From positions 726,500-790,499 of the forward strand of contig JACEFZ010026854.1 in assembly GCA_014155875.1 (NCBI GenBank): a DNA stretch of 64,000 nt, written 5' to 3'. Positions 22,398-32,606 of this stretch are shown in pieces (the first letter of the stretch is position 1; every line of letters begins with the position of its first letter). This DNA comes from Cepaea nemoralis. Lineage: Eukaryota > Mollusca > Gastropoda > Stylommatophora > Helicidae. A model generated the notes under the pieces. The model had not been told where the DNA came from, did no database searches, and was given only the letters and a program-made list of their open reading frames with translations. The translations under genes were made by a program, and so were the position numbers.

Positions 22398-22862
22398 GAC
22401 CAGTTGTGCTGTATGGCTCTGAAACCTGGAGTACAACGAAAGGAGACGAAGCCTTGCTACAAACCTTTGAGAACAAAGTTTTAAGACGCATCTTTGGACC
22501 CATTAGGGATACACAAAGTGGAGAGTGGAAAAGAAGAAGTAACAAAGAAATTTATGATCTGTTTAAGTCCCCGCTAATCACTGGTATCATGAAGGCTAAT
22601 AGACTACAATGGCTGGGGCATATAGAAAGAATGGAAGATAATAGGGAAACAAATCTCGCTTGCACTCAGGAAATAAATGACTGTAGACCCTGAGGTAGAC
22701 CAAGAAGACTGTGGAGAGATAATATATATACAGACCTACAAGCACTTGGAATCAACGACTGGCAAGAGAAGGTCAACCATAGAGACGAATGGAGACGGAT
22801 TGTATCTGCAGCAAAGAACCTCAATGGCTCGGAACGCTGAAGAAGAAGAAGTTTATTGTTTG
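22154..22862 (+). mobile_element. RTE-C LINE, RT C-terminus and 3' end, (GAA)n tail
   Basis: A 179-codon frame (22154-22693) shows VISREGMAKN, YKYLGTIFNCSNIIREEIQTRI, RPVVLYGSETWSTT, LRRIFGPI and RLQWLGHIERM, all typical of RTE-like RT thumb and C-terminus. After a stop at 22693, GRPRRLWRDNIYTDLQALGINDW continues in the next frame to a (GAA)4 tail at 22850-22861. There is no RT core or endonuclease, so it is a 5'-truncated copy. The duplicated copy 1 carries only the first 80 or so codons. Confidence 0.85.
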
Positions 22863-22899
22863 TTCTCAATACTCAGAAGGTGTGAATGCCCATCACTGG

Positions 22900-23880
22900 C
22901 ACCTTTCCCTCGTGACAGGCGATAGTTTGGTATATTGTGCTTCAAAAAGGCTTAATAACTATCTCTCGCTTTTATTCCGAGACCGGTTAACATCAGGGAT
23001 GTAATTATTGCCTCTCCATAGCACAAAGCCTGGGCTAAAGTATAGAGACCTTGTGTTGCCCATGCAGCATGATACCTCTCTCGGCCTGCCTAGTTCCCTT
23101 CAGAGGAAAGGTAATACCTATACATCTGGAAACAGACAAGCTGCAGAAGCAGCCGGATCAGTAAAGCAATTCTCTAACTGTCCGCCTGTCGGAGCTTCGA
23201 TCCTAGACCAGCTGCGAACCAAGGCTTAGGACCTGGTCTGCCCTGCCATGACATTATGTCTTTAGGTTGAATTTCCTCGCACCATGATAAGGCTTATACC
23301 CTCCCAATAGCGCTCTTCCGCCCGAAGCCGTTGCACAATGTGGGGTGTCGGGTTTGGTAAGCGATGCCCAACATTCGGCGCTGACAGAAAGCAGATAGTA
23401 CCGTCTACTTCCATACGGTAGCTCAGTCATATCTGACTAAGACCTGACATCTGAATGTCCATAACCAATAACAAAGGGGGTGCGAAAGTTCCTTTCCGCA
23501 TGGGATCACTAATGTCCATCCTTTACACACCGGGGGAGTGAATGTTCGTAACTAATAACCGAGGTGATGGGAAAGTCCATAAGCCTGCAGGTGTTGACAC
23601 GGTGAAAAAACATGAAGTGGTAATAAAAGAGGCCCAGCGTCATTTATCCTGCTAGGGTTGATGTTCGGAAAATGGAGAGGCCAGTGATGTGTTAAGTTGG
23701 AATCAATATTCCCGCACTGGAAAAGCAAATGTTTCCTTCTGCCCCGAGAATATTGACCCTCTCATTGCCTGTAATCCTCATTTCTAAAAATGTCCCATTT
23801 TCATTTTTATAAAAATGACCCATCTTCATTTTATACAAAGACCATGTCTACTCAGGGAAGAAACCACGGTGCCCAACAAT
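22900..23880. other. Unclassified TE-like sequence, no gene
   Basis: 22911-22945 matches 41513-41550 ('gacaggcgatagttt'), the 3' region of RTE-D. 23010-23250 is GC-richer with short frames and looks like a LINE leader, but no diagnostic motif is visible. Nothing else supported. Confidence 0.35.
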
Positions 23881-23984
23881 CATTATGAATGTTCTATCAT
23901 GAATGTATAACACACAACACCACCATAATCACAACAGCCGAACTGGCCCACAAAACTGGTTAGGTCATGGCATTTCAGGGTACT

Positions 23985-24172
23985 GCATCTGGACAGCAGG
24001 TAGAGAACTGGAAGCGGTTCTACTCCCGCTGGTGACTTGCGGGATAACTGAGCCGGCCGCTCAGAAAGCAATGGCAAACTACTGAGCGTAATCTTGCCAA
24101 GAAATCAACAGACAGCTGAAAGATGCTGCTGTTGACAGCGATGTCCTGTAAAGGATATGCGAATTAAAAAAA
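23985..24172 (+). repeat. SINE-like interspersed repeat, copy 1
   Basis: Carries 'ctcagaaagcaatggcaaact', the 'cgtaatcttgccaagaaatcaac' block and 'gacagcgatgtcctgtaaaggatatgcga', ending in poly(A). Homologous copies: 31965-32190 (+), 36330-36530 (-), 39345-39545 (-), with a partial copy at 24180-24312. 'ggttctactcc' is one mismatch from a Pol III B box. Family not recognised. Confidence 0.7.
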
Positions 24173-24179
24173 AAAAAAT

Positions 24180-24312
24180 TTATGTGACTGCCGTCTCCCT
24201 GGCGAAGGCGTTTACGGCTTTCACCGTAAACCCGTATATTCTTGTGAGTAACGCCGCTGCGCCCGAACCGACTGCAACGTCCTGTAAGGGATATGCAACA
24301 TTAAAAAAAAAT
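24180..24312 (+). repeat. SINE-like interspersed repeat, deleted copy
   Basis: Keeps the 5' part ('cttgtgagtaacg') and the 3' end ('cgtcctgtaagggatatgcaa', then A-rich) of the repeat at 23985-24172 but lacks its middle. It lies 8 bp downstream of that copy in the same orientation. Confidence 0.6.
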
Positions 24313-24329
24313 TTGATTTGACTTACTCT

Positions 24330-25725
24330 ATAGAATCATGTCCTCATCTTCACTGGTGTCTTTCTCACAAGATGCACTTAGCTTGGATGGTGAAGTTGAA
24401 GCTTCAGATTCAAAATGACTCTGGTATGCTTTAGCTGTTCCAATTAATTTTAATACACGATCAGGGAGCTGATAAATTGAACAGCATTTTCCTGCTCTCA
24501 TCAGGCCAAATCTTATTGTCAAGATAGCATTTAAGAGGTCAACTTTCATCCTATTTCTTAGTTTACATTTTGTGTAATTCATAGTACTGAAAACTCTTTC
24601 CACATCAGCATTTGAACGGGGTAGTATCATGGCAGACATCGCACATTCAAAGAGCTCACAGAATGGACTGTTACCTGAAGCATCTTTAAATTGTTTTACT
24701 TCATTCAAAAGGCTTCAGTTTCTTTTCTTTTTTTTTTTCTCCAGTCAACTAAATTTATTTTGGTTAACTGATATTCTGCTTCCGCCACACTATTATCAGT
24801 AGCCCCTAAAAATTTCATAACTTGACAATATTTTGATATGTCCTTTACTGGTTGAAGTATGTTGTTAACAGAAAAGAGTGAAATATGTTTCAATACATCT
24901 AAATTTTCAAAAAGTTTCTGCTTCAATTGCTAGAATAATGAGAGAAGAATATATTGACAGCGCTTTCTTAAGTTGTTCTCTTCATTTTCTTTTAACAGTC
25001 CTTTGGTTTTTAAACAATCAATTTTTGATTCGATTTCAATATTTGATTCGAATTGGATCACAGGTATTGCTTAGGAACCAAATAGCTATCAATAGTGCAA
25101 GTGAACAAGTCAGCTTTAAAAGTTGGCAATATAAGTCTTTTACCAATTGAGTGAAATAACAAAGTGAGATCGTCACGTAATTTAACTGTATCAACATTTT
25201 GAGATTCAAACTGTTTATTAACTTTTTGCACTTCACTTAAAATGGGTTGTGAAAAGAGAAGGAATGCTAATTTTTTTAAATCACTGTACATTCTATATAT
25301 TTCAGCTGTGTTCACTTTTCACTTGTTATTTCGAAGTGTGTCTTCAACTCCAACCACTGGTTCACAATTACTTCAACAGCTGGTTGAATTGATAACCATC
25401 TAGTTTTGCAATACGACTGAATTTTCAGTGGTGAGAAACTATCATTTAATGCTTTATATAAATTATTATATTGCTGTTGTCTGACAGATGATTTGAAGAA
25501 CCAGTTGTGTGTTTCAGCAATAAGGAATTCCAAATTCCTTGGTAAACATTCTGATGAGGCATGTGATAATACTAGCTGCAAGGAATGACACGCACATTTT
25601 ACTAGGATTAAAGATGGGATATCTTCCTTCAATTTTGCATAAACGCCATGGTTGATACCAACCATTATCGAGGCATTATCTGTATCAGTTGCAGTCAAAT
25701 TCACATGAAAAGAATCACAAAGTCG
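24330..25725 (-). pseudogene. hAT transposase, catalytic core and C-terminus
   Basis: Cut-and-paste transposase of the hAT superfamily. The minus strand gives TDTDNASIMVGINHGVYAKLKE, KCACHSLQLVLSHA and KTRWLSIQPAV (25704-25312). A middle part (25315-24705) is broken across frames. The dimerisation region follows as LPRSNADVERVFSTMNYTKCKLRNRM (24640-24560). It resembles hAT proteins annotated as ZNF862- or ZMYM-like. Several frame changes occur and no terminal inverted repeats could be placed. A 37-bp T-rich segment at 24707-24743 recurs at 25993-26029. Confidence 0.8.
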
Positions 25726-25940
25726 ACATCACAGCAATAAGTCGCAGCACAGTGCGTTTACAGTTCAAATAATGTTATTATAATTTATGCGCCCTTTTAC
25801 TCATTACCGGCGGGAGGGTTACCCGATTGTTGAGCGTTGACCCAAGTCAGTTCAAAGTTTAAATAATGGCAGTTACCATAATTTACGCTCGTCCAGACAA
25901 AACAAAAAATGTGTAAATGACAACGAAAGAAAAGTAAAAT

Positions 25941-26195
25941 TTAGAAAGTGTCCAATATATCCAACTCCAAATGAAAAGTATCTAGAATTGCATCAAAAGG
26001 CTTCAGTTTCTTTTCTTTTTTTTTTCTCCAAAAACCAACAGAAATATTTTGTTCTGGAGATTGTACAGCAGATTTCAAAGTTTGTTTATATGTGGTATAT
26101 AATTTACGGGACAGAGATGAAGTGCACAATATTAGAAGTATTACATCTTCACGAGGAAACATGAGCGTTCGATAGTAAATTTTCACGTTGGTCAC
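25941..26195 (-). pseudogene. hAT transposase, N-terminal remnant (tentative)
   Basis: 84-codon minus frame upstream of the hAT core, in the position of its N-terminus. It carries WRKKKEKKLKPFDAIL, shared with the T-rich 37-bp segment. No zinc-binding residues are visible, so assignment rests on position. Between it and the core (25735-25935) is about 200 bp of unrelated sequence with two similar 40-bp stretches. Confidence 0.4.
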
Positions 26196-26379
26196 GGGAT
26201 TGGCCTTACGAAAAAAGCCTTGAGAAGTGAAACGGGGAGTGTTCAGTGGTGTCGCTGTATCTTCAGAGGTGTGTCATTAATGTGGGTCCTTTCATATAAG
26301 GCTTCACGTTTAGAAAGTACAAGGGAGGTAGAAATATCATTTGCGAGCAACCGCATGTAGGAGCCACGAGAAGCAGATA

Positions 26380-27010
26380 CCTACGTGAAATAAGGTAAAT
26401 GCGCAAATAAAATTATGACATAGTGTATTTGGATGAAACCTGGATCAATGCGCACCACACAAGTGAAAAGGAAATGGCAATCAGTAGATGGAAAAATAAC
26501 GCGATATGTACCCAGTAGTAAAGAACAGCGTTTCGTTATATAGTCCATGCTGGCAGTACTCAAAATGGTTTACTACAGAATACCTCGGAGGGGCAAATGG
26601 ATCACCATAGTCTGGCAAGAATGAGGCAGCGAGGTGTGACGAGGCGATCTGGCCGAGGCTCGACGCTCAGAGGAAAGGCGAGACGGACATATAATCATGT
26701 TGCTACTGGAATTATTGGTGTTGGAACTCTTTGCTGGCTGCTGAGGATGGGGACGGAGCGCTTATGGGAATGACTCGAATGCTGTGATGTCGGTTTCTGA
26801 ATCTATCAATTAATCAATCTATTCAGATTGTCTGACGTCAAGATACTAACTCAGACCGCGCTATTAAAAATTGATAAAAGTTGCTGGAAAAAAATGTGAG
26901 GACCATGTGTTGAAAGAGGAAGATGACTATTGGAGAAAGGATGGATTGAATTTTATGCAACCGATAGCAGTCATCAACCTACTGGAATCGTCTGACACAG
27001 ATTAAGGTCT
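26380..27010 (+). pseudogene. DDE transposase remnant (IS630/Tc1-type)
   Basis: From 26418 the frame reads DIVYLDETWINAHHTSEK, then after two stops RYIVHAGSTQNG. These are the first catalytic Asp block and the following strand of DDE_3-type transposases common in invertebrates. Further right (26930-27000) EEDYWRKDG and VINLLESSDTD resemble the C-terminal end of such proteins. The second and third acidic residues are not visible because the middle is replaced by unrelated sequence. Confidence 0.55.
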
Positions 27011-28005
27011 GGGCAGATAGCAGACCTTAAGCCACAAGCAAGGCTACTGGAATACTTTGCTCCACATATTCAGAAGAATTGCAGGCCCTAAACATTACAG
27101 CATCGGCAAAAACAATACAACTTGTTAATGGCAACAGTGTGTATTCCACAGTGATGAATTTTCAATTCCGTAAGCCCTCAGCAGTGACAAACAACTGACA
27201 TTGAAAAAACAAAAAGCTCTAGACGCACTGAATACCAACCGAAGAGTAATATTGCGGTGGGAACTGACATATTGTGGCATAACAAGAAACGTGAGAAGAA
27301 ACACGTTATCAAATTAGGGGACAACACACGAACATACGAATCATTCTATAAACTTCAATGAAAAGAGGACCAACATCTTGACCGTTAAGAAGGAAGCCCA
27401 CTACAGAGACATTCACAGCTATATTCGTCGTGCAAAACAGGTAATCATGTTCCGTCTCAGCAGAGTAGACATTGCACCCACTCCCATACGAATCTGGATA
27501 TGCCTTGTGTTTGTCATCCGAACTGGCGGGGACATTGACATTACTGTAAAACAAGTTTGTTAGCGAGAAATCACTAGTTTTTCACCAGTACATCAAAGAA
27601 ATGTCGCCGATTGCCATGATTTAAGTTGTTTTTGTACCTATCAAAGACATATTCCTTGGGTGGGGGTAAATATATAAATATAAGACGGCAGGAAAAATTT
27701 CATAATGATGCAACAGGCAGTTTTCAAAATAATTGATCATGACTGAAGGCATTCTTTTCGGGACAGTCTATAGTGACAATCCTACATTGGCATCGTCAAG
27801 GGGGAAGTAACTTGCAGTTATCTATAGTGATGAAAGGGGGAACAATCTTGACAGCTCATGCTATGTAGAAATCCAAGGGGAACTATTTGAAACAGAATTA
27901 ACTATCTTAGTAATCGAACTTTTCTTGTCCCCCAAGATCAATCATATTGTCACTGCTATATTTAGATGTTGTTGTCAACTCCAATCATTTCCATTCCATC
28001 AAACA

Positions 28006-28007
<2 letters not shown>
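27011..28007. other. No recognised TE; holds one candidate exon
   Basis: Mostly AT-rich and unassigned. The only coding-like stretch is the minus-strand segment at 27338-27543, listed separately. Confidence 0.5.
27338..27543 (-). CDS. Candidate orphan internal exon, unknown protein
   Basis: 206 bp, open in one minus frame, preceded by a good acceptor (ttgttttacag) and followed by a consensus-like donor (gtatgt). The encoded stretch contains two Cys (GCNVYS and YLFCTT) and ends with VGFLLNGQDVGPLFIEVY, which looks like a folded extracellular or beta-rich domain. I do not recognise the family. The peroxidase gene to the right is also on the minus strand, but nothing links the two. It could be chance. 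Confidence 0.3.

Positions 28008-28051
<44 letters not shown>
28008..28051. repeat. Poly(G) run of 44
   Basis: Uninterrupted G homopolymer. True length is uncertain because such tracts are hard to sequence. Confidence 0.9.
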
Positions 28052-28052
<1 letters not shown>

Positions 28053-28236
28053 GGGTGGACTAATTTTAAAATTAAAATCAACAAGTGTTCTTAATCCGGA
28101 CTCGGTTTAACGCTGAAATACCTTCTCTATACAGTATATCTCTGCCGTGTTTGCGGAATTTTCAGAGGCGGGTCAAAAATGTGTCACAGTTCCACAACAA
28201 CCATATCGCTATTTTTACCCTGACTTTACACTAGCA

Positions 28237-29735
28237 CAGGGGTGGGCAAACTACGGCCCGCGGGCTGCATGCGGCCCGCCAAGTGATATTATGCGGCCCG
28301 CGAGGGCATTTAGAAATAAAAATTTTTAATTCGTTTTTAAGTTATTTTGTTGAATTTTACAAAATTGCATATACCGTTATGATGAGTGTCAATAAACGTA
28401 AGAATGAAGATGAATGCCGTGTTTTTAATGATGTAATGGACAACTAAGTACTGTTTTATAAAAGTTGGTCGCAAATCAGTTTGTTTGTTGTGTCGTGAGA
28501 CTCCTGTCTTCAAGGAGTACAATTTAAAATGACATTTTCAAACTAAACATTCCGATTTCGGATACAATGTAACGACTGAAGAGAAGGAAAGGAAATGCCA
28601 TGAGTTGGTGAAAAATTTTGAGAAACAGCAAACTGTTTTCACTAAACAGTCTTCAATTCAAGATGCTGCAACTGAAGCTAGTCTTGTGCTGTCACACAGA
28701 ATTGTAAAACAGAACAAGCCATTTTCTGATGGCGAGTTCATCAAGGAATGTTTGCTAGATGCAGGCAAACATTATGTGTCCCAAAAAAAAAAAAAAACAG
28801 ATTTGACAACATTACATTATCAAGGAGACCTGTGGTCAGACGTGTTGACAAGATCAGTGACAATTTGATGCATAAACTTCAAGATGCAAGTAAACAATTT
28901 TCGTGGTACTCTCTTGCATTGGATGAGAGTACCGATGTGCATGATACTGCCCAATTATTGACATTTATAAGTGGAATAAACACTTCTTTCAAACTCAATG
29001 AAGAGTTACTGAATGTTGAGTCACTTAGAGACACAACCACAGGCCATGATATATTCAATGCTGTTACTAACTGTATTGCAAGGACTGGGTTGGTTTGGAA
29101 CAAGACGGCAAGTGTTATTACTGACGGAGCTCGTGCTTTGACTGGAAAAAAATGTAGGTCTGGTAAAGTTGATAAGTGATAAGATTAAAGCAGAATATCC
29201 AGATCACACATTATTACCACTTCACTGTGTGATTCATCAAGAAAGTCTGTGTAAAACTGTTTTGAATATCAAGCATGGTATTGCCCCAGTTGTCAGTGTC
29301 ATCATTCTCATCAGATCAAGAGGACTTAACCACAGACAGTTCAAGTCATTACTTGACGATTTAGAAACTGAACATTCCGATGTCCTGAACCACACCAATG
29401 TTCGATGGCTGAGTCTCGGCAAGGTGTTGAGGAGAGTGTGGGAACTCAGAGAAGAAATAGTGATGTTCCTAGAGATGAAGGGCATTGCATGTGACTTTAA
29501 TACTAACATTGCCAATAAAGAGTGGCAGTTAGACTTTATGTTTTCCATTGAAATTATGGATAAGTTAAATGAATTGAATGTCAAACTTCAGGGCAATGGT
29601 GTGTTTGCACATGAATTGTATGTATATGTAAAATCATTTCAGGCAAAACTCTCACTGTTCTCCAGACAAGCAAGTGAAAAAAGATTTTGTCACTTCCCTT
29701 TGCTGAAACAAGAAACAATTTCTTCCAATTTCGGA
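28237..29735 (+). mobile_element. hAT transposon (GTF2IRD2-like), right end missing
   Basis: Starts with caggggtgggcaaactacgg, a well-known hAT terminal motif, followed by repeated 'cggcccgc' blocks. Transposase remnants follow at 28378-29735. The right inverted repeat is absent: transposase sequence stops at about 29735 against a GACA microsatellite and an unrelated GC-rich piece. The possible 8-bp TSD (cactagca, 28229-28236) has no right partner. Confidence 0.8.
28378..29735 (+). pseudogene. hAT transposase with BED-type finger, frameshifted
   Basis: MMSVNKRKNEDECRVFND starts at 28378, where GTF2IRD2-like hAT proteins begin. The zinc finger (28440-28560) is frameshifted. Then come the EKQQTVFTKQSS..ATEASLVLSHRI block (28605), FSWYSLALDESTDVHDTAQLLTFI (28900), VITDGARALTGK (29115) and YPDHTLLPLHCVIHQESLCKTVL (29200). 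RGLNHRQFKSLLDDL and NVRWLSLGKVLRRVWELREEI follow (29330-29460). Breaks lie at about 28440, at an A-run (28780-28797) and at 29160. The C-terminal dimerisation domain is lost. Confidence 0.85.
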
Positions 29736-29748
29736 AGCCGGGCCGGGT

Positions 29749-29749
29749 C

Positions 29750-29788
<39 letters not shown>

Positions 29789-29828
29789 TCCCCGCCAGGG
29801 ACTGGGCGAAGCTGGGCCGGGTCAGCTA

Positions 29829-29911
<83 letters not shown>
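29749..29911. repeat. (CAGA)n, GC-rich linker, (AT)n
   Basis: GACA/CAGA tetranucleotides at 29749-29788, then a 45-bp GC-rich piece with 'cgaagctgggccgggtcagctagt', then an (AT) tract at 29833-29910. The GC-rich piece looks like the end of a dispersed element whose partner sequence is at 29734-29748. Confidence 0.85.
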
Positions 29912-29912
<1 letters not shown>

Positions 29913-30216
29913 CATGTCCAGATAATATTATTGAATGTTCTGTTCCTATTAGAACAGTTAGTGACCATTACGCTGTATGCTGCACATGGTCAAAAACTGG
30001 GGTCAAACCTCCTAAAAATAAACATGTAAGCATCAAAATTAGAAATATTTAAGCGTTCAACCAAGAGTTATTTTTACAAGACTTAAAAATGTACAGTGCT
30101 TGATCACGCTTATCAACTTCCTGACCCGGACGATGCATTAGCTTTCGGGACAAAGACAGTCTACAGTGTGTTTGATAAACACGCCCCAGTCAAAGAAGTT
30201 CGTGTCAAGAATCAAT
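29912..30216 (+). mobile_element. L2/CR1-type LINE fragment
   Basis: Matches 43641-43945 of the longer L2 copy base for base over most of its length (NIIECSVPIRTVSDHYAVCCTWSK, NKHVSIKIRN). It is the end of the endonuclease domain and start of the linker. Stops at 30050 and elsewhere. It ends at 30216, where TAGTTAG repeats begin. Confidence 0.85.
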
Positions 30217-30426
30217 AGATAGTTAGTTAGTTAGTCGCAGTTCCAACTTCACAGCAACGGGTCGTCCCCATTATGCTTCTTCCCTGTGCCGGTGAATATC
30301 ACACAAAATGCACTCCACTGCCCAATGTGAAAAGTGGAAAAGACAAGGAGTCTTGACAAACAACAGCCCGCACAGATACACTGCTGCATAATGCCGCCGC
30401 CAGAATAACGATGCACATGTTTTAGC

Positions 30427-30428
<2 letters not shown>
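30217..30428 (-). mobile_element. Unclassified LINE 3' end (tentative)
   Basis: TAGTTAGTTAGTTAGTCGCAG at 30219 recalls the tails of the I-type LINE (10965, 49553), though the following bases differ. No frame. Confidence 0.35.
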
Positions 30429-30494
<66 letters not shown>

Positions 30495-30521
30495 TATCAT
30501 CATCATCATCATCATCATCAT
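30429..30521. repeat. (ATC)n microsatellite, tail of RTE-B copy
   Basis: CATCAT repeats of about 90 bp directly joined to the RTE-B 3' end, so it is that element's own 3' tail (GAT on its strand), expanded. Confidence 0.9.
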
Positions 30522-31030
30522 GTCCCGTGCCGATAAGAGTGGGCCTTCATGTTTCGCCATCTCACATGATCAAAAGAGTCGTAGATCAGCTCCTTGTTCT
30601 TGCCTCGACTATACCATGTGGCCAAGGCATCCAGGTATGTACTTCTCTGCGTTCTCCCTGTTCTCTTCCCCTCGATCTTGCCAGTTATCACCAAGTTCTC
30701 CAATTTATTTCTTCTCACGCGTGTCCAAATAAAAACTGTGACTGTCTTTGTCTGATTTCTTTAATCATTTTACTGTTTTCATGTGTTTATTGTAGGACTT
30801 GGCCATCGGTTTTCTGTCTGCCCATGGTATTTTTCGCATTCTCCTCAGAAACCACATTTCCACAGCCATCAGATGTTTGTTACCCTGCCCACGCATCACA
30901 TCCATAAAAAAGTAAAGGTTCTATGTAGCACTTCAACATTCTTGTTCTCTGTGCAAATGACATCTGTTTATTGGTCGGTATGTTTTCCATCTTGCAAATG
31001 GCTCCATACAGGTTTTCAAACTGAATAGCT
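30522..31030 (-). mobile_element. RTE-B LINE, 3' fragment
   Basis: Parallel to 530-1010: 'gtgccgataag', 'gatcagctcc', 'ccaggcatccaggta' and 'cttgccagttatcacc'. About 500 bp survive, with no RT core. The (GAT)n tail is at 30429-30521. Confidence 0.8.
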
Positions 31031-31960
31031 TGACACAGACAGTAGATGCAGCCAGCTCATCATATTTGCTGTAATCCGTATTTTCTTCTTGTTGTCTTGC
31101 CAACTATTTCAGGAGCAGTTTAATACGGCGTATATTTAGGCTTGTAAATGTATATGACTTGTCCGGCTTCCTGTGTCTCAACCTATGAATGGGAAAGTTA
31201 ATTTTCAACGCACCATTATTTGCGTAATTGTTTACCACGTTTTAAAGATTATAATTCCTGAATGTGTTAGGAACATTACAAAAATAGTTTTAAACTGAGA
31301 AAATCAACAACAAATCTCAAGTAAGACACACATGTACACCTTATGCATTAGCATTTATTTAATGCACTATTCATCGACAATAACTGTTCAGGTGACGATG
31401 ACGACGGCGATGCTCGAGACATCCCTCAGTAATCAAAGAGTGTGAGGTCAAGACCCATCTGTCTGAGTCTCGTGCAAGGAATCAAAGGATTGGACCTGAA
31501 ATCAATCAACAGCAATGCAATATGTGAGGGTTTGTGTGTGTGTGTGTGTGGGGGGGGGGGGGATATTTACTAATGTTATGGGGATAAGTTAGCATCCTTT
31601 GTCGATCCACCCTTAAAAGAACACCCAGAATCATTTTAGGAAATTAACGCAAACCACATTACCGATGGAGAGGAAGTTCTATAACAATGTGGGACTAGCA
31701 TATACCCAGGACTATGTGGACGTGGACAAAAGTTCTGCACTGTTTCTCTTTACTTTATCACAACAAACACATACCCGACTGAGAGGCCTAGGTCTTATAT
31801 ATTAGGTCGTCAGTATTGACCAAACTGAAACCCTGTCACTAAACATATAGATATAAGCCGTTCATTCTAAAGTAGACTCATTCAACAAATCATCATCACA
31901 AGCTAATCCTTTGAAGAGCGTCGCTCTTATAACGGCTTATGACGTTCAATATGGCTAAAG
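31031..31960. other. No gene; (TG)n/(G)n at 31534-31562
   Basis: Unassigned AT-rich sequence with a short TG run followed by about 12 G. Confidence 0.5.
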
Positions 31961-31964
31961 TATG

Positions 31965-32190
31965 CTACTGTTTAGGGGCTACACGACTTTCTCCGTAATT
32001 CCGTATCACTCTCGTGAGTAACGTGACGTGCGCTAGAATCGGTAGCGGTTCTCTCCGCACCGGTACTTACGGGGTATGTGAGCCGGTCGCTCAGAAAGCA
32101 ATGGCAAACTAGTGGGCGTAATCTTGCCAATAAATCAACAATCAGCTGAAAGATGTTGATGTTGACAGCGATGGCCTGTAAAGGATATGC
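31965..32190 (+). repeat. SINE-like interspersed repeat, copy 2
   Basis: Longest plus-strand copy: starts near 'acgactttctccgtaat', includes 'gctcagaaagcaatggcaaact' and ends 'gatggcctgtaaaggatatgcga', followed by (AAC)n at 32191-32240. A simple-repeat 3' tail supports retroposition. Confidence 0.75.
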
Positions 32191-32191
32191 G

Positions 32192-32240
<49 letters not shown>
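32191..32240. repeat. (AAC)n tail
   Basis: Pure AAC triplets immediately after the SINE-like repeat. Confidence 0.9.
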
Positions 32241-32353
32241 CAATGCTTCATCCAGCTTTAACCGCACTGGATGAATGGTCCTCATCATTCTTGATGGACA
32301 AACAACTCATTTGTAAGAACCAGTTTTCTTCGATGTGGAGACCGTATCGACTG

Positions 32354-32399
32354 TCAGTAATTGTCTTCTTCTTGTGTCCAGGATATACCATGACATTTG
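32354..32399 (-). CDS. Candidate last exon of the haem peroxidase gene
   Basis: On the minus strand, acceptor aagtgttacag at 32402 is followed by a frame encoding KCHGISWTQEEDNY and a stop. Joined after the GTGAGT donor of exon 40223-40124, the phase fits (GA+C). Animal peroxidases often end near a Cys and a Trp-acidic motif. However, the acceptor has a poor pyrimidine tract, the exon is only about 46 bp and a hAT insertion lies 16 bp upstream. Another minus frame through this stretch is also open. Weak evidence. Confidence 0.22.
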
Positions 32400-32606
32400 C
32401 TGTAACACTTTAGATCAGGAGTGTCAAACTCAATCGCTCAGCGGGCCAAAACTCAAATAACACGTACGTTTGCGGGCCAGACAGGATAGGCATTCAGTAA
32501 GCCGGATATTAAACATTTTTTAAACATTAATATACATTAAAATTTAAAAAAAAGCTTTAATAATAAAAAATCATTGCTATACACATTTTTACTCAATGTC
32601 ACCTTG

